Below, in pieces: positions 33,350 to 45,464 of a stretch of 64,000 nt of DNA. Every line of letters begins with the position of its first letter. Position 1 is the stretch's first letter. Source of the DNA: Orthonyx spaldingii (taxonomy: Eukaryota; Chordata; Aves; Passeriformes; Orthonychidae); assembly GCA_013397795.1 (NCBI GenBank), contig VZTJ01000575.1, positions 50,882 to 114,881 on the forward strand, written 5' to 3'. The notes beneath the pieces are model-generated. The model was not told the DNA's origin, made no database searches, and saw nothing but the letters and a program-made list of their open reading frames with translations. The translations under genes were made by a program, and so were the position numbers.

Positions 33350-36300
33350 TGGAAAGAGTCTCTATCTTTCTTGGAGCTGGTTCAGGTCCTGGAGGGAGTA
33401 AGCCAGCTTCTCCTGATGGCTTTAGCAGAACATGCACATTTGATGCTGTCCATGGCTGCACTGATGCACTTCTCCCTTCTTTCTCCACTTCTTGAGATGG
33501 GAATGCAGCTCGGAGGAGGACCTGGCATTTGTACTTCTGAGGAAGTGTCTGGGGAAGAAGAGAATATTTGGGGTGGCACCTGAGAAGGTGGCAGCTGAGT
33601 GGATGGGCTGCCCCTGACTGAGTTTAGCTGGTGAAGGAGATGCAGCACAGCAGTTTGTTCTGCACTGCCAGGCTGCAGCTCCCAGCCTGTCTGTCCACCT
33701 GGGCTGGGCAAACACTGCCGGGAGTAGGTGGGGGCTGGAAAAGGACGAGGCTTTTTAAATGTGAGGGCAATAAATCAGTGCTTTGCACAAACACCTTTCC
33801 AGGCCAATTTCAAAGAGTTTAACCCATCCCTGAGTTAAAAATGCACCTCCCACTGGCTCCGTAGCTTTGACTGATGGTGCTGTTCCAATGGAAGAACGTT
33901 CCAATGGAACTTTCTTGTTACAGACAAGAGGAATGGGGGCTCTTGCTGTAAATGACAAGCTTAATCAATCTGAGTATGCCATTTATCTAATTACAAGTGG
34001 AGATTATTAGGTTTTTAGGTAATCCTTTAAATTAGATCAGAAATAATTTTGATGATTCCTTTCAAATGGAATTTTGTTTCCCTGCCTAGAAAAACAAGGG
34101 GTTCTGTAGTCCCACCAGCTGCTCTCAGATATTCCTGTGGCATTTTCAGGCCCTGTAGCTCCTGAGAAAATCTGATAAATTTCTTTTTAAGGCAGTATGT
34201 GTTGTTCCAAGCACTATGCCCGTGTTTACATGAAGATACAGAGTGAATCTTCTATCTGGACGTTGCCAGGTGGCTTTGTGGCTCACAGTGGAAGCAGGTG
34301 GTTAAATGCTTGTTCTATATCTGTACACAGCAATCTGAGGAGCTCATTTGGAAACCCTTCTGTTCCTGAACGTTCTCTTTTGTTATTTTTCCTTCCACGG
34401 GGTTTCTAATTTTGCAGGAAGATTATTTTGGTGAATTTAATATGGTCTCCTCCAAGGTGGGAGCGAGGAGGGCACAGCAAGGACAGCAGCAGGGACGGTG
34501 CCTCCCCTTCACCTTGTGCTCCCCTCTCTTCCCTTTGCTCTGCACACCCAAATTCTCTCCCTGAGATGGTTTTAGGCTTCAACAGCAGCTTCTGCTTCCT
34601 TCCAGGATCTCAGTGCAGTTCATGCAATATAAGGAGACTCCTATCTACAGCCATTTTCCCTGGCTGGAGCTGGGTGCAAACTGCATTCCCATTTCAGCAC
34701 CTCTGATCCCCTGAACCCCCTGTTCCCCTTCTGCCTCTCTGGGAGATGATTTTGGTGTTGGTGAGTCCTGTCTTGGGTTCCCACCTGTGAGCTGCCTGCA
34801 GTCATGTAATACAACATTTAAATCCCACCACAGCCACTCCTTCCTTTGCTTCCTTTCAGTCAAATCTGCGTTTAACCCAATTTATTTATTTTTTTCCCTC
34901 GAAAGTGAGTGCTGCAGATGCTAATCACAACATCCTGCAGTCGTGAATCTTCCCCCGGGGCACAGGCAGTCTCCTCTTCCTCCTAATTGGGAGTGGGATT
35001 CAAATGGCACTGCGAGAAGCCACGCCTGGGGTCACCACAGGCTCACTTTTCTCTGTGTATTACTCAGACCATGGGGTTTGCATTTAAAGGAGAGGAAAAA
35101 AAGAAAGGAAAATGAAATAAACGCTGTGGATGCTGCAGCAGCAGCATCTTATCTGTGATGCGAGGATGCTTGCACATCTTTTGGCTCTTATCCAGCCTGT
35201 TGGTAAGAAATGGAACATTTTTATCTGTTCTGTCCCTCATTTCATTTGGGAAAATTGGCTTTTTTCCTTTTTTTTTCTGTGGGTTTTTTTTGTTGGTTTT
35301 TGGTTTTTTTTGGTTTTTTTTTTTGGTTGGGTGTTGATGTCACATAGGAAGCAGGTGTTTCAGTAAATCCTGCTTTGCATTTCAGTAAATCCTGGTTTGG
35401 CAGGAATTTCTCTTGAAGATCCAGCGATGTGGAATCGTGTTTATATTGGTGTTTCTGAAACCACTGAGCACTTAAAGTACCAACTAATTTTGGGCTGGAT
35501 GCTCAAAGATCTCTTTCCATGAGGGATGGCTGCACACTCCCTGGAGTTTCTGCTGTAGCTGACCTGGAAATTCTTGAATTTCCTTGTCCTTTTTTAGCCT
35601 GGGATCAGCAGGAGAACTGAAGAAGAACCGTGTGAGGGAGATGAGCTGCCTTCCTCCTCCAGTCCTGGCAGCTCCTGAGGGCGACACGCAGCGCCCGGGG
35701 TCAGCTCCCCGGGCTCACTCTGCTTCCTCTGCTGGGGCTGTTTTGGCTTGGAATTCTGTATATCCTTTGTGAAAACCAATTTGCACAGGCAGGAGTGGTT
35801 CCTGAAGCTTCCCCAGGGGTGTTAAATGCAGCCTGAGCCTCAGGTGCTTCCCAGTTCTTCCCAGTTGGATGATTGGAGTTGTTGCTTTGCAGCTGGGAGT
35901 GAACCAAACCATTGTGGTGCCACTCACCTCAAAATATCAGGGGTTTTGGACGGCCTGCCCCCATCAGCACTAATACAAATTACAATTTCCAATCCCTTGT
36001 CTTAGAGACTGTCCGAGTCTTCCTCACAAAACATCACCTGCAATTTTTCCAGCCCTCATCCCCTGTGGATCACTGCCCAGTAGGTGGTGATGCAGTTGCA
36101 TGCTGGGTTCATCCTAAATTTTTCAAAGGTTACCACTTTGGAGGGGTATTTTTAAACTCCAGTTGTTTAACAGCCTGTTAAATGTTAGTTTTAGTCTGTA
36201 GAGCAGCAATATTGCTTAATCAGTTGCTCTATAAATTAATTAAGGCTTCATCTTTTCCCATTCTCCATACGTTGCTTTTAGTAATCCCATTAATTCCCAA

Positions 36301-37777
36301 AGGCTGGGAAGAAACAAATTGCAGCTTTTCAAGATTTATGGGTTTGACATTTTGCAAATCCTGCTTTGTGTTCCTGTATTTTTGGACAGAAGTTTTAACT
36401 TCTGGGAAACTCAACGATTCACCGACAAATTCCAATAAACCCCACGTTGCCCCGGGGTTGTGGTGAGGCCTCTCTTGGTGCTTTTCTCTGGTTTCTGAGC
36501 TCTTCAGGTGCTCAGCAGCTTCTAATAATGGGTTAGTGAGAATGAAGCAGATACCAGCATTTTCGTGGAAGCCCAGATTTCCAGAATTTGGTTTTAAGGA
36601 TTGGGCCTGACTCCCATGCAGGCAGCTGAGAAAATGAGAAGCTTCTGCAGGGACATGATGAAGGAAAATCCAGGTTAACTTGCTTTGGGCACGCTCTCCA
36701 CTGGAACAAATGCATGAGCTTTACTGGGAGAATTCACCTGTTGAACTCTAGGAATGTTTCCCAGCATGGATTAAGTCAGGAATACACCACAGAGCCAAGC
36801 AGGCAATGCTTGGGGAGTTTTATAGGGTAAACGTGGCGGAGGAAAAGGGGAAAATTGCTCCCTCAGCATTTTGCAGAGTGAAGCAGGAGCTGAATACAAA
36901 GGTTTAACAAGGCTGGGCTTAAATCCCGGCTCTTTAGGGCCTGACTCGGTGTGGGAGTGAAGTGGCAGACAGGTGATGTGCTCAGGAGTGAATTAACGTC
37001 CCAAATGCAAATGTTGCCATTTGTCACAGTGATTATCTTGTCTTCTCCCTGTAAAACCAACAAGATGCTTTAAAAGGCTTTGGGGACAAGCCCAGAGGGG
37101 GAATTGAAAGGCAAACTTCCCATCCGTGCTCTTCAATGCTGTCAAAGCAAAATCCAAGTTTCACAGCCACCCCTCAGGTTTTTTTTGGGCAGCTGATTTC
37201 TCTGGTTTTGTCTGCTGAGAGTTGATTCTTCTGGCTGCTGATTTTCTTGGTCAATTCCGGCAGGTTTTAAAATCTTTTTAGATTTATTTAATTTATTTAA
37301 AAGGAAGGGGCTGAGCAGGGAGTGAAATGAGTGAATGTGAAGGGCAGGTTTGTATCTTTGGAGAGAAACCTGCTGGGCCAGGTGAGAATGGAATGACGTA
37401 AACCTGTGGCAGCTTCACTCTTCCCCCCAAAAAACCCAACCAGCTCCAGGGTGCTGCAGTTGTTGGTAGGGCTCTGCCTGTTCAGCCGTGGGAGAAGGGA
37501 GGAGAAAGTCTGATTTCTTAATTTTATAAGAAAAATGCTTAAAGCTTGAGTTTGAAACCTGAATTCCTGCTGCTGGGAGGAATTGTTAAAGATTTTTTTA
37601 AAAACTTTGGAAGTTTGGGTTCCTGCTCGTGGTGTTTGCACTAATGGGCAAGGGAAAGAAGTGGTAGCCTTTGAAAAGATATTTTGCCTCTTGGTTTTAT
37701 GTTCATGAGAAAATCGGGGAATTTGGAGTGTTTAAGTGAAATTTTTCAAACTCTGCTGTGCTTACCTGAGTTGAAAT
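33350..37777. other. Unique noncoding stretch
   Basis: About 4.4 kb with a T/G-rich tract (35.26 kb), an AT-rich TAAT-containing segment near 33.96-34.08 kb, and a CAG-repeat-like GCAGCAGCAGCAT near 35.13 kb. No exon was recognised. Confidence 0.5.
35260..35331. repeat. T/G-rich low-complexity tract
   Basis: T-runs of up to 12 bases separated by GG, on the same strand and of the same kind as the tracts at 19.4 and 42.4 kb. Confidence 0.9.
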
Positions 37778-38290
37778 TGTCAGGAAAATTAATCCACAAA
37801 CACCAGAGGTTTAGTCCTGTAACTTTATTCGAATGAAGGGAAAGGCTGTGGGCATTTCCCATGGGGTCTCTGGAATTGCTGGGGGATAAAAGCCCCTTTT
37901 TATCCTGATTCTCGGCCGCAACACCCTCTTCCTTTCCCCGTGGCTGAGGTGCTCGGAAGGTACAGACTTCTCCAATCGCCTGTTCTATGTCCCCCTCTAA
38001 TGTGCACCCCCCTTTTGTTAGATAAAAGAAAAAACTATTCTTAAGCCTATTAAGTCTTTGTTCTGTTTCTCTAGGTTCAGGAATTTAACAAGGCTGAGCA
38101 ACAATCCCTGTTGATCAGTAACACCTTCTAGAAGTGAGAGTTTTCTGTTTCTTCCCTATCTCTAAGCTCCTAGCCCTAGCTACAAGCAGATTCACACGGT
38201 CTGTTTGGGAAGACACATTCATCTTATTCCTTTCAAAATTTTAAGGGAAGAGTAAAATTTCTACTTGGAGTAGCTCCTACTCCTGTGACA
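37778..38290 (-). mobile_element. Solo endogenous retrovirus LTR, antisense, about 513 bp
   Basis: On the minus strand it begins TGTCACAGGAG and ends CCTGACA, giving TGTCA/TGACA terminal inverted repeats. In between come a U3 of usual length, a TATA-like GGATAAAAAGG (about plus 37900), an AATAAA signal (plus 37824-37829) and a short U5. Both ends can be placed, but the flanking 5-6 bases (GAAAT on one side, TGTGA on the other) do not match, so no target-site duplication is visible. No viral gene is adjacent. It may have formed by recombination between LTRs of different insertions, or the duplication has decayed. Confidence 0.8.
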
Positions 38291-41200
38291 TGTGATAATT
38301 TACCAGTTTCTGTATTCAAACCTTCTTGGGGCTTTTAATTTTTGTGTCTGTGATAGTGTGAACTGAATTTAATTTAAACCTTAGAAATGCAGGTCTGTGT
38401 TATCTGCTCTCTTTCTTGAGCTCCTAAGATCTGCTGTGTTATTTGTTACTCTACCATGTGGCAATCTGCCTTTGGAATACAAATGCAAAATTAAGCCCAG
38501 CTTAATTTGCATTTAGAATTGATAAATGTTGCTCAAGATGCTGGTTAAAAAATAAAAAGGAAACAGCAAACCCTTTTCAGTCTCTCCCCTCCCAGCCTGA
38601 AATTGTGGAGCTCAGACTTCAAAATAGTTTGGACTCAACTTCTAATGAGCAAAATGAGATTGTTTCCAAACTTATTTTTTCACTTCAATTACAAGCATGT
38701 GTTTGTTTGGGTTTTTTTAATTGGAGAATTGCAGAAGCAATTAAACAGTACCTTTTCTCTGGATTTTGATGTTCCTATCTCATGGAGCTGAAATTTGGGT
38801 ATCAGAGCAAGTTTGCTGTGAATGTAACTTGACAGAGAGCTTGTACAAACTATCTAGAAAAAATAAGAGATAAATTGAAGTGGGTCTACTAACCAGTGCT
38901 TTTTCTGCTCGCAGTTTAATTAATTAAAAAATTGGTTTAAAGCCAAATCACTGCATCCTATGAAAAGTATTTTTTCCAGTCTTAGTGGATATTTAAAGTA
39001 GCTTTTTTCCCCCACATTTGAGGGGGAGAGATGTTGCTTTGATGGGTTTTTTTATGATGTTAATGCTTGAAACTTTTGTATTTGGGATTGGTGAAACTTT
39101 CCTCTTGCTGGGCTGAAGTAACTCTGGTCTTCAGGCTTCACTTCTGTGGCTGTGAGGAGTGTGGAGACAGGTCTTGCTGAAAGCATCAGTGTGCAGGTGA
39201 GTTTTAGGGGCATTTCATGTGTATCTGAAATATGGGGGAAGCCTGGAGATTATTGGGGTCACTTGGATTCATTGCAGAGGGAGTCAACAGCAGAGACCTT
39301 GATGAGTGCAGTGACTTGGGGATTTTTAGGGGTGAAGGCTTCAGGGGTTGTAATGGCACCGTGGTTATTTCAGAGCCTTGAAGTGAAAACAACTTGAGCT
39401 GGCCATGGTGGGAATATGGGGGCACAGGAGAAGATGAAGCTCAGCTTCCAGCACCTCCCTGGGAAGGCTGGAGTCTGCAGCAATTAAACAGCAGCACTTC
39501 CAGCTCTGTGCAACCCCCGTGTGCATCAGTCAGCCCAAAGCACAGCAGGGTAATTCAGCAGCGTGGAGTTTGCCCAGAGAACACCATGAGTGGCTGTCAG
39601 AAACGTGTGTTTAGAAGGGGAGAGAGCTGCAGGGATTTCTGTAGGTAATTAGGTGAATCTCAGACAACACACACATGAACTTGCACCAAAACGTGTTCTG
39701 TGAGTGCTTTGTGAACCTGCAGCTCTCAGACAACAGCACCAGATGGTGAGGTAATAGGAGAAAATCTGGCCATGTGTTCTTTGTGTGCCTGAAAGCCTGG
39801 GTTGTGTCCTGAAGGAAGTGCAGGCTGCTCAGTGCAACGTATGTGTGTTTATAAACATCCCCCAGGCTGTGCCTGGGGACAGGGGCTCATTCCCAGCTCC
39901 AGCACAAGTGCCTCCCCTGGGAAGGGTGCAGGCAGATGAAGGTTTGCTTTAAAGATGCAAAAAAATCCTTGGTTACTTTGGCATTGTGCTGTCTGATCAT
40001 CATTTACCAAAGGGTTAATTGGTGTTCTAAGTCTGGAGTAGCTGGTGCACCTGGTTTTCTCTTCAGGTGTCATAAATATGAGCCTAAATCTGTTGTGCAT
40101 ATTAAAAGAAACAGCAGTGAATTAATTCAGAATTAATATTCTTGTGAACAGAGCTTTATTTTGCTCTTGTGGGCTTCTTAAGTGTGTGCACCCTGATTTC
40201 TCCAAACAGTAACTGCATTTATACTCCCCATTTTTCATGCACGGGTTATTGCTTTGTTGTAGGCAAACTTTATTAGTCATATTAATAAGGGAGCAGTTTT
40301 GAAAAGGACATGAAGCTTATTGAACCGATTTGTTTGTTCTGGTTTTTTTTTTATTGTATTTTAAGGTATTGACTTGCAGTTATTGTGTATTTTTATTTGT
40401 TTGCCCTTTACTTAATACTTTAGCATTAGCATCAACATTGCCAAAGTCAGCAGCTGGATGGATTTAACCCTTGGCTTTCAGGCCTTTGGGGTTTTCACCA
40501 CGTTGGCTTCCTGCCATGCAGCTCTTGAAAGATAAAACCCCAAACCCTTGGTGGTCCTTTCCTTCAGCACGGGTTTGCAGCGGCTGATTGAGATGCAGCT
40601 GCTGGGTTGAGTGATCTTAATTACAACTTATTCTTAGCTGAGCTCAAAAGGCTGTTTCTCATCCCTTTCTGGAGACTAGGCACAGGTTTGGGCCCTTTTC
40701 TCGGAGGTGAGGAGGTTGCTGTAGCTGAAGAGCTGCTGTGCTGTGTTGATCAACACCACCAGAGCTGTGTGCTCGGTTCTTGGATCTCATTGATTGCCTC
40801 AGGTTTCCCCTGGTGTCTGGGCTGTGGTTTTTTCCTTCCCCACTCTCTGTTCCTCCATTGCTTCCAGGTACAGACTTCCTGCAAGTAGATTTGATCTTTC
40901 CTGCTCCTGCACTTCTATCAGATTTCTCTGAAGCCAAAACTCACCTTGAGGCCTCATGGATGCTGCTCTCCAGCCCAGTTTTTTGCAGGATCTTTTTTGC
41001 AGTTTTGAGGACTTGGCCAGCCCTTGCTCTTCTCGGGCTGAGCCTGTGGACTGGACAAGTTGGTCTGAAATGCGGAAATTCAGGAACATGACGATTGCTG
41101 GGTAAACTCAGGAATCCTCCCCCACATATCCATGATTTTTGGGAGGAAAGATCGGTAGGGTTTGTCTTGCTCTTGCAGAGTTTTCCAAGCTAATTCACAT

Positions 41201-41915
41201 GTGGAGCATCAGCAGCGACACAGGCTCAGCCACCAATGCTCTGGGCAAGGTGGTTGCTGCCTCTTGCTTTGCTTGCAATAATTGTCACCCTGGGATGTCC
41301 CTGCAGCTGAAGGATTCCCTGTTTGCCCCACAAGTTCTGAACCACTGGTTCAGAGCTGGAGCATCAAATGTGCTGGCTTTGGTTTATGGCAAAACAAGGG
41401 AGATTGAGATATTGTTCTCTAATGAGATAAACTGGGGTTTGGCTGAGGTTGGAAATGAACTGTGAAATCCATGTAGCTTGGATGGGTTCACCCGTCCCCC
41501 TCCAGCATTCCACAGAAACCTAATTAGTGCCTTTAAAAAGGAACATCATTTCCTCTGTTACTTTAATCAGGGGGTTGGGTTTTTTTGCTTTTACTGGGAA
41601 TAACAGGTTGTGGAAAGGAAATACCCATACGAGCGTTGCCTTGGATTTTATTTTGCACAAAGCAAATTGAATCTGCTGATTTAAATCTCATGCAACGAGG
41701 CTGAGGTAATAATAGTCCTCATGCAAACTGTGTGGCAGAGCCAGCTAGGATTTGTGGATTTGTTTGGATCTTGGTTCGTGTGGAAATAAGGTGAACTTCT
41801 GCTCCAGGAAAGGCAGAACCAAAAAAACCAATTATTTTTTTATTTCAGCTCCCATCTGTTGGTTTTTAACATGGTTTTATTGATGCACTTTTTCAAATAG
41901 CACCTTGTGTTTGCA
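38291..41915. other. Unique noncoding stretch
   Basis: AT-rich up to 39.1 kb, mixed after that. It contains one splice-flanked open segment (39.14 kb, listed separately) and a weak minus-strand TATA-to-AATAAA pair at about 40.15-40.23 kb that falls short of an LTR call. No recognised gene. Confidence 0.45.
39135..39196 (+). CDS. Candidate internal exon (unidentified)
   Basis: A 62-bp segment between an acceptor-like CTCTGGTCTTCAG and a near-perfect donor CAG/GTGAGT. Only one of its three frames is open, reading FTSVAVRSVETGLAESISVQ after two leading bases. The donor is strong, the acceptor's pyrimidine tract mediocre. I recognise no protein, and neighbouring exons are not visible. A chance occurrence in 64 kb is quite possible. 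Confidence 0.2.
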
Positions 41916-42067
41916 GCATGGAGTCACCATTCCTGCAGGGATTTAAAAGCTGTGTGGATGTGGCACTTGGGGACATGGGTGGCCTTGGCAGTGTTGGGGG
42001 AAAGGTTGGACTTGATGATCTTTAAGGGTTTCTTCAAACTGAACCATTCTGGGATCTGATGCTGTGA
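41916..42067 (+). mobile_element. CR1 LINE 3' end, sense, older subfamily
   Basis: 'catggagtcaccattcctgc', then 'gatgtggcacttggggacat', 'ggttggacttgatgatcttt' and 'gaaccattctgggatctgat'. This is the classical CR1 3' end order, moderately decayed. Confidence 0.92.
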
Positions 42068-42785
42068 GAATGCTGAGAACTGATGGTCCTGCTTCTCTGG
42101 TGTTAAGTGGGTTCCACATTTAGTCAGAGGTTATTTGAAAGAAAAGATAATTTTAGGGGAAACCTTTGGAATGGCTGTTCCTCCCACCTGTAGAAATGGA
42201 TGTCATGCTTCCTTCTCATCACAGATCCTGCTTTTCAGGAGTTTTGCTATAGTTGTTCAGGTTGTTGTTACTTTCTTCTTATTATTTTGTAGTTGTCAGA
42301 CCCAGCTGCTGTTCCCTTAATTTTTCCAGCTACCTTAAATTTCCTATAAATATAAATTCTTCAAGTTGCATCTCTGCTTGAATTCTGGTCCTGGGTTTAT
42401 TTTTTTGTTTGGTTTTTTGGGTTTTGGTTGGTTGGTTGGTTTTTTGTGTGGAGAATGTCTGCTTAGTACACATTTGGGTTTCTGCACTTCTGGCAAGGTC
42501 CTTTTGTCGCTGGGATCTCTCAGCTGTGGGGACATTTCTTACTTCAGATTTTGGGTTGAAGTGGTTTTGGGTCTGTGTGCCCTGACTGAAAAGTTTGTCT
42601 TGCTTTAAGGCCCCTGGCTCTTGTGAGTAATTTTCCCAGTAAGGTGACTTGAAAAGAAAGGAGGGGAGGAAAATACAGGGATTATTTTGAGGAACATGCC
42701 ATCCCTTGGAAAAGCAGCTGTACACCAATGTACGAGTATGTGCATTATCCTCGGATTCATCCAGGTTTGTTCTTTAGGGACTAAC
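42068..42785. other. Unique noncoding stretch with low-complexity tract
   Basis: Contains the T/G-rich tract at 42396-42446 (T-runs and repeated GGTT). The 132-codon minus frame follows from that tract and AT-rich flanks. Nothing else is seen. Confidence 0.55.
42396..42446. repeat. T/G-rich low-complexity tract
   Basis: T-runs followed by a perfect GGTTGGTTGGTTGG stretch. Confidence 0.9.
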
Positions 42786-42912
42786 CACCCCTGGAGTGTC
42801 CAAGGCCAGGCTGGATGGAGCTTGGAGTGACCTGGGACAGAGGAATGTGTCCCAGGGGTGGAACTGGATGAGTTTTAAGGTCCCAACCCAAACCAATCTG
42901 TGTTTCCATGAT
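42786..42912 (+). mobile_element. CR1 LINE 3' end, sense
   Basis: 'ggagtgtccaaggccaggct', then 'ggaactggatgagttttaag' and 'cccaacccaaaccaatctgt' with a CCATGATG tail. Short and 5'-truncated. Confidence 0.92.
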
Positions 42913-44107
42913 GTCACATGTGTGTGACAAGAGGACAACTGCGTTTTTGAGTGGGTCTGATGTTCCCTGCACAAAGAGCAGAGACAGATGGCAAGTCCAA
43001 ACTCTTCGGTATTTTCAGGAAAGGAAAAGTAAACCCCACGCCCTGAGCTGTCTCCAAGGGCTTGCTTGCTGTTCCTGTAGATAACGCTCAAATTAGGCAG
43101 TGATCCCTCTCGACACAAGTACACACATAACCCAGCCACTGCAGCGCAGGAGACCTCGGCAGGAGGGGATTTTTTGTGTTCATCAAAAGCACATCTCTTC
43201 CAGAAGGACAACAGTTTGTGGATGAAATGGGTTGGCGCTTGTGGAGGGGGATAAGATCTGTTCCTCTCTGCTATCTCTGTTCTTGGCTTGCTGTGAGTGT
43301 ACAGAGCAGATCCGAGCGTGCACCTTGCATTTAATTAGAAAACCCAACCATCAGCTGCTTTATAGCTCTCATTTCCAGTTAATGTTTTGGGATGGATGTG
43401 TCACCTGGTAAATCTGCAAATAAAGCAAAGCTGCTGCTAGTGCAGATGGGGAAAGCTCAACTAAACCTAAACACAAAGTTTCAGATTATTGTGTTAAAAG
43501 AACCCTTCAGTGAATGACCCACACCCCCAAAATGCACAAACTTTTGCTGCAGGGATAAAGCTTTTTTCTTGGAATTCTGCTGGTTGAAAACACTGCATCT
43601 CCTCTCTCAATAATTCTCATGATTGTGAGATTGACAAATACAGTAGGTGCATATTAGAAGAGAAATGGTTGAAACTGGAGACTAAATGGAAGGGATTATC
43701 CTTTTTCAGGGTCTGTGTGGGTCTGATTCTAGTTCTTATCCATGGATTCATTTCTTGGATTGCAGTGGAGAACATGGGATGGGGAGGATTTCTGAGTTGA
43801 TCTCTGAAGTACAAAATAGACTGTTTACAATTAATTTATACATGTAACTCTTTTGGGGTGGGAGAGACCAATTCCCAGCAACAAATACATTTATTCATTT
43901 CACTGGGTTTTGGTTTTTTTCCTTGCAGCCTTTGGAGATTTGATTTGGTGTGGTGGTGACAGTGTTGGGTTGTTCATATTCATGAGCTGCCTCACAGGGA
44001 ACACATTCAGACAACCTGAATTATCTTGTCCCTGAGCATTGTGTCATGGTGGGGGTTTCTCTGAAGTCCTCACTCCTTAATGCTCACCAGGGGAGTCGTC
44101 TTCCCTT
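42913..44107. other. Unique noncoding stretch
   Basis: Includes a TAAT-containing, evenly composed segment at 43.27-43.44 kb that could be a conserved element. No exon was recognised. Confidence 0.45.
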
Positions 44108-44880
44108 CTCACAGAATCCCAGGATGGGTGAGGCTGAAGGGAGCCCCGCGGGCACCTGGTGGCACCTCCCTGCTCCAGCAGGGCCATCCCAGAGCACAGG
44201 GCACAGGATTGTGTGCACACAGCTCTGGAACAGCCCCAGCCAGGAGACCCCACAGGCTCTGTGCACAATCTGCTCAGGGCTGGGCACTGCCCAGGGCAGA
44301 AGTTGTGCCTCCTGTGCAGGGAATTGCTGGGCTCAGGCCCTGCCCGTTGCTCTGGTGCCATTGCTGGGCCCCGGAGCAGAGCCTGGGCCCTGCCCTGAGC
44401 CCTCCCTGCACACAGGGACACCCAGGGCTGAGGGCCCCTCTCAGCTGGGGCTCCTCTCGAGGCTGAGCAGCCCCAGCTCCCTCAGCCTTTCCTGGGCACC
44501 GAGATGCTCCAGGCCCTTCCTCAGCCCCGCAGCCTCCGCTGGCCCCGCTCCAGCAGCTCCCTGGCCCTGCTGTGCTGAGGATCCCGAGCTGGACACGGCA
44601 CTCCAGAGGTGCCTCCCAGGCTGGGCACAGGGGCAGGATCCCTCCCTGCCCTGCTGGGAATGCTCTTCCTGCTGCCCCCGGGATCCCACTGGCTCCTTGG
44701 CCCAGGACCCTCTGCTGGCTCAGGGACAGCTCGGTGTCCCCCAGGGCCCCCAGGACCCTCTGCTGGCTCAGGGACAGCTCGGTGTCCCCCAGGGCCCCCA
44801 GGTCCTTCACTGCAGAGCTGCTCCAGCAGGTGCCCCCTGTCCTGGTTCCCGGGGCTGTTCCTGCCCAGGTGCAGGGCTTT
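44108..44880 (-). mobile_element. CR1 LINE, long 3' segment, antisense
   Basis: An inverted counterpart of the copy at 6.20-6.95 kb. The internal part (about 44150-44820) matches it base for base as far as I could compare: translations in several frames on both strands agree over more than 200 codons. The two ends align only with many differences. It carries one extra 48-bp unit (44702-44797 holds two). Open frames of 291 codons (plus) and 245 codons (minus) are composition artefacts, not genes. Confidence 0.94.
44702..44797. repeat. Perfect tandem duplication, 2 x 48 bp, inside CR1
   Basis: The unit starting CCAGGACCCTCTGCTGGCTC is present twice without difference. The 6.2-kb copy has it once. 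Being a multiple of three it leaves all frames open, but the host sequence is not coding. Confidence 0.96.
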
Positions 44881-45417
44881 TCCTGCTGCTCTTTCTCCTC
44901 CTCAGCACTCCTGCACCTTGATGGGAATAACCCCTCTATGGGAATGCAGGTTGCAGGATCTGGAATTGTGATCGATGGTGAAGCTACAACAAACAAATGA
45001 AGAAAACACAACCTTATGATACACCTGACCTTTGTCTCTGTGACCTGTACCTATATTTTGGATTTCTTAGTGTCATCTTTTGTCTGTGGAAACACAGAAA
45101 ATACTCAGAATATTCCCTTTTACTGAAAAAGCTTTTTTGGTGCTTCCCTCCTTCAAGCATCCAGCATTGGGATTTATACTGAATCTGAATGTGCTGAGTT
45201 TTCTTTTTGGATTTTGGTTTGGTTTTTTTTTCCAGTGTGTTTTGCTATTCTGTGTAGATTTGGGAAAAACTGGATCATAGTAGTGGAGATCTGTAGTTCA
45301 TATGACTTTGGCTGGACCAGTTTCAGTGAAAACGCTCCTGGACACAAATATTTAGTGCTGCAAGAGTTGTAGCTGTAGCCTGATGTGAGTTTATGAAGCA
45401 AAATTGTTTGTGCTAGT

Positions 45418-45464
45418 AGTTAGTAAATAAAGAGTTAGTAAATAAAGAGTTAGTAAATAAAGAG
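45418..45464. repeat. Minisatellite, 3 x 15 bp
   Basis: Three perfect copies of AGTTAGTAAATAAAG plus two more bases of the unit. On the minus strand it encodes a repeated Leu/Tyr/Thr pattern with no biological meaning. Confidence 0.96.

Noticed and set aside
40140..40240. Possible further LTR: minus-strand TATAAAT and AAAATAAAGC about 65 bp apart
   Set aside because: There are no CCAAT boxes, no definable ends and no similarity to the other LTRs; the two motifs alone are too common in AT-rich DNA.
44046..44921. Plus-strand open frame of 291 codons
   Set aside because: It lies over an antisense CR1. The same peptide is found at 6.2 kb on the other strand. It is Pro/Gly/Ala/Ser-rich because of GC-rich, stop-poor repeat DNA.
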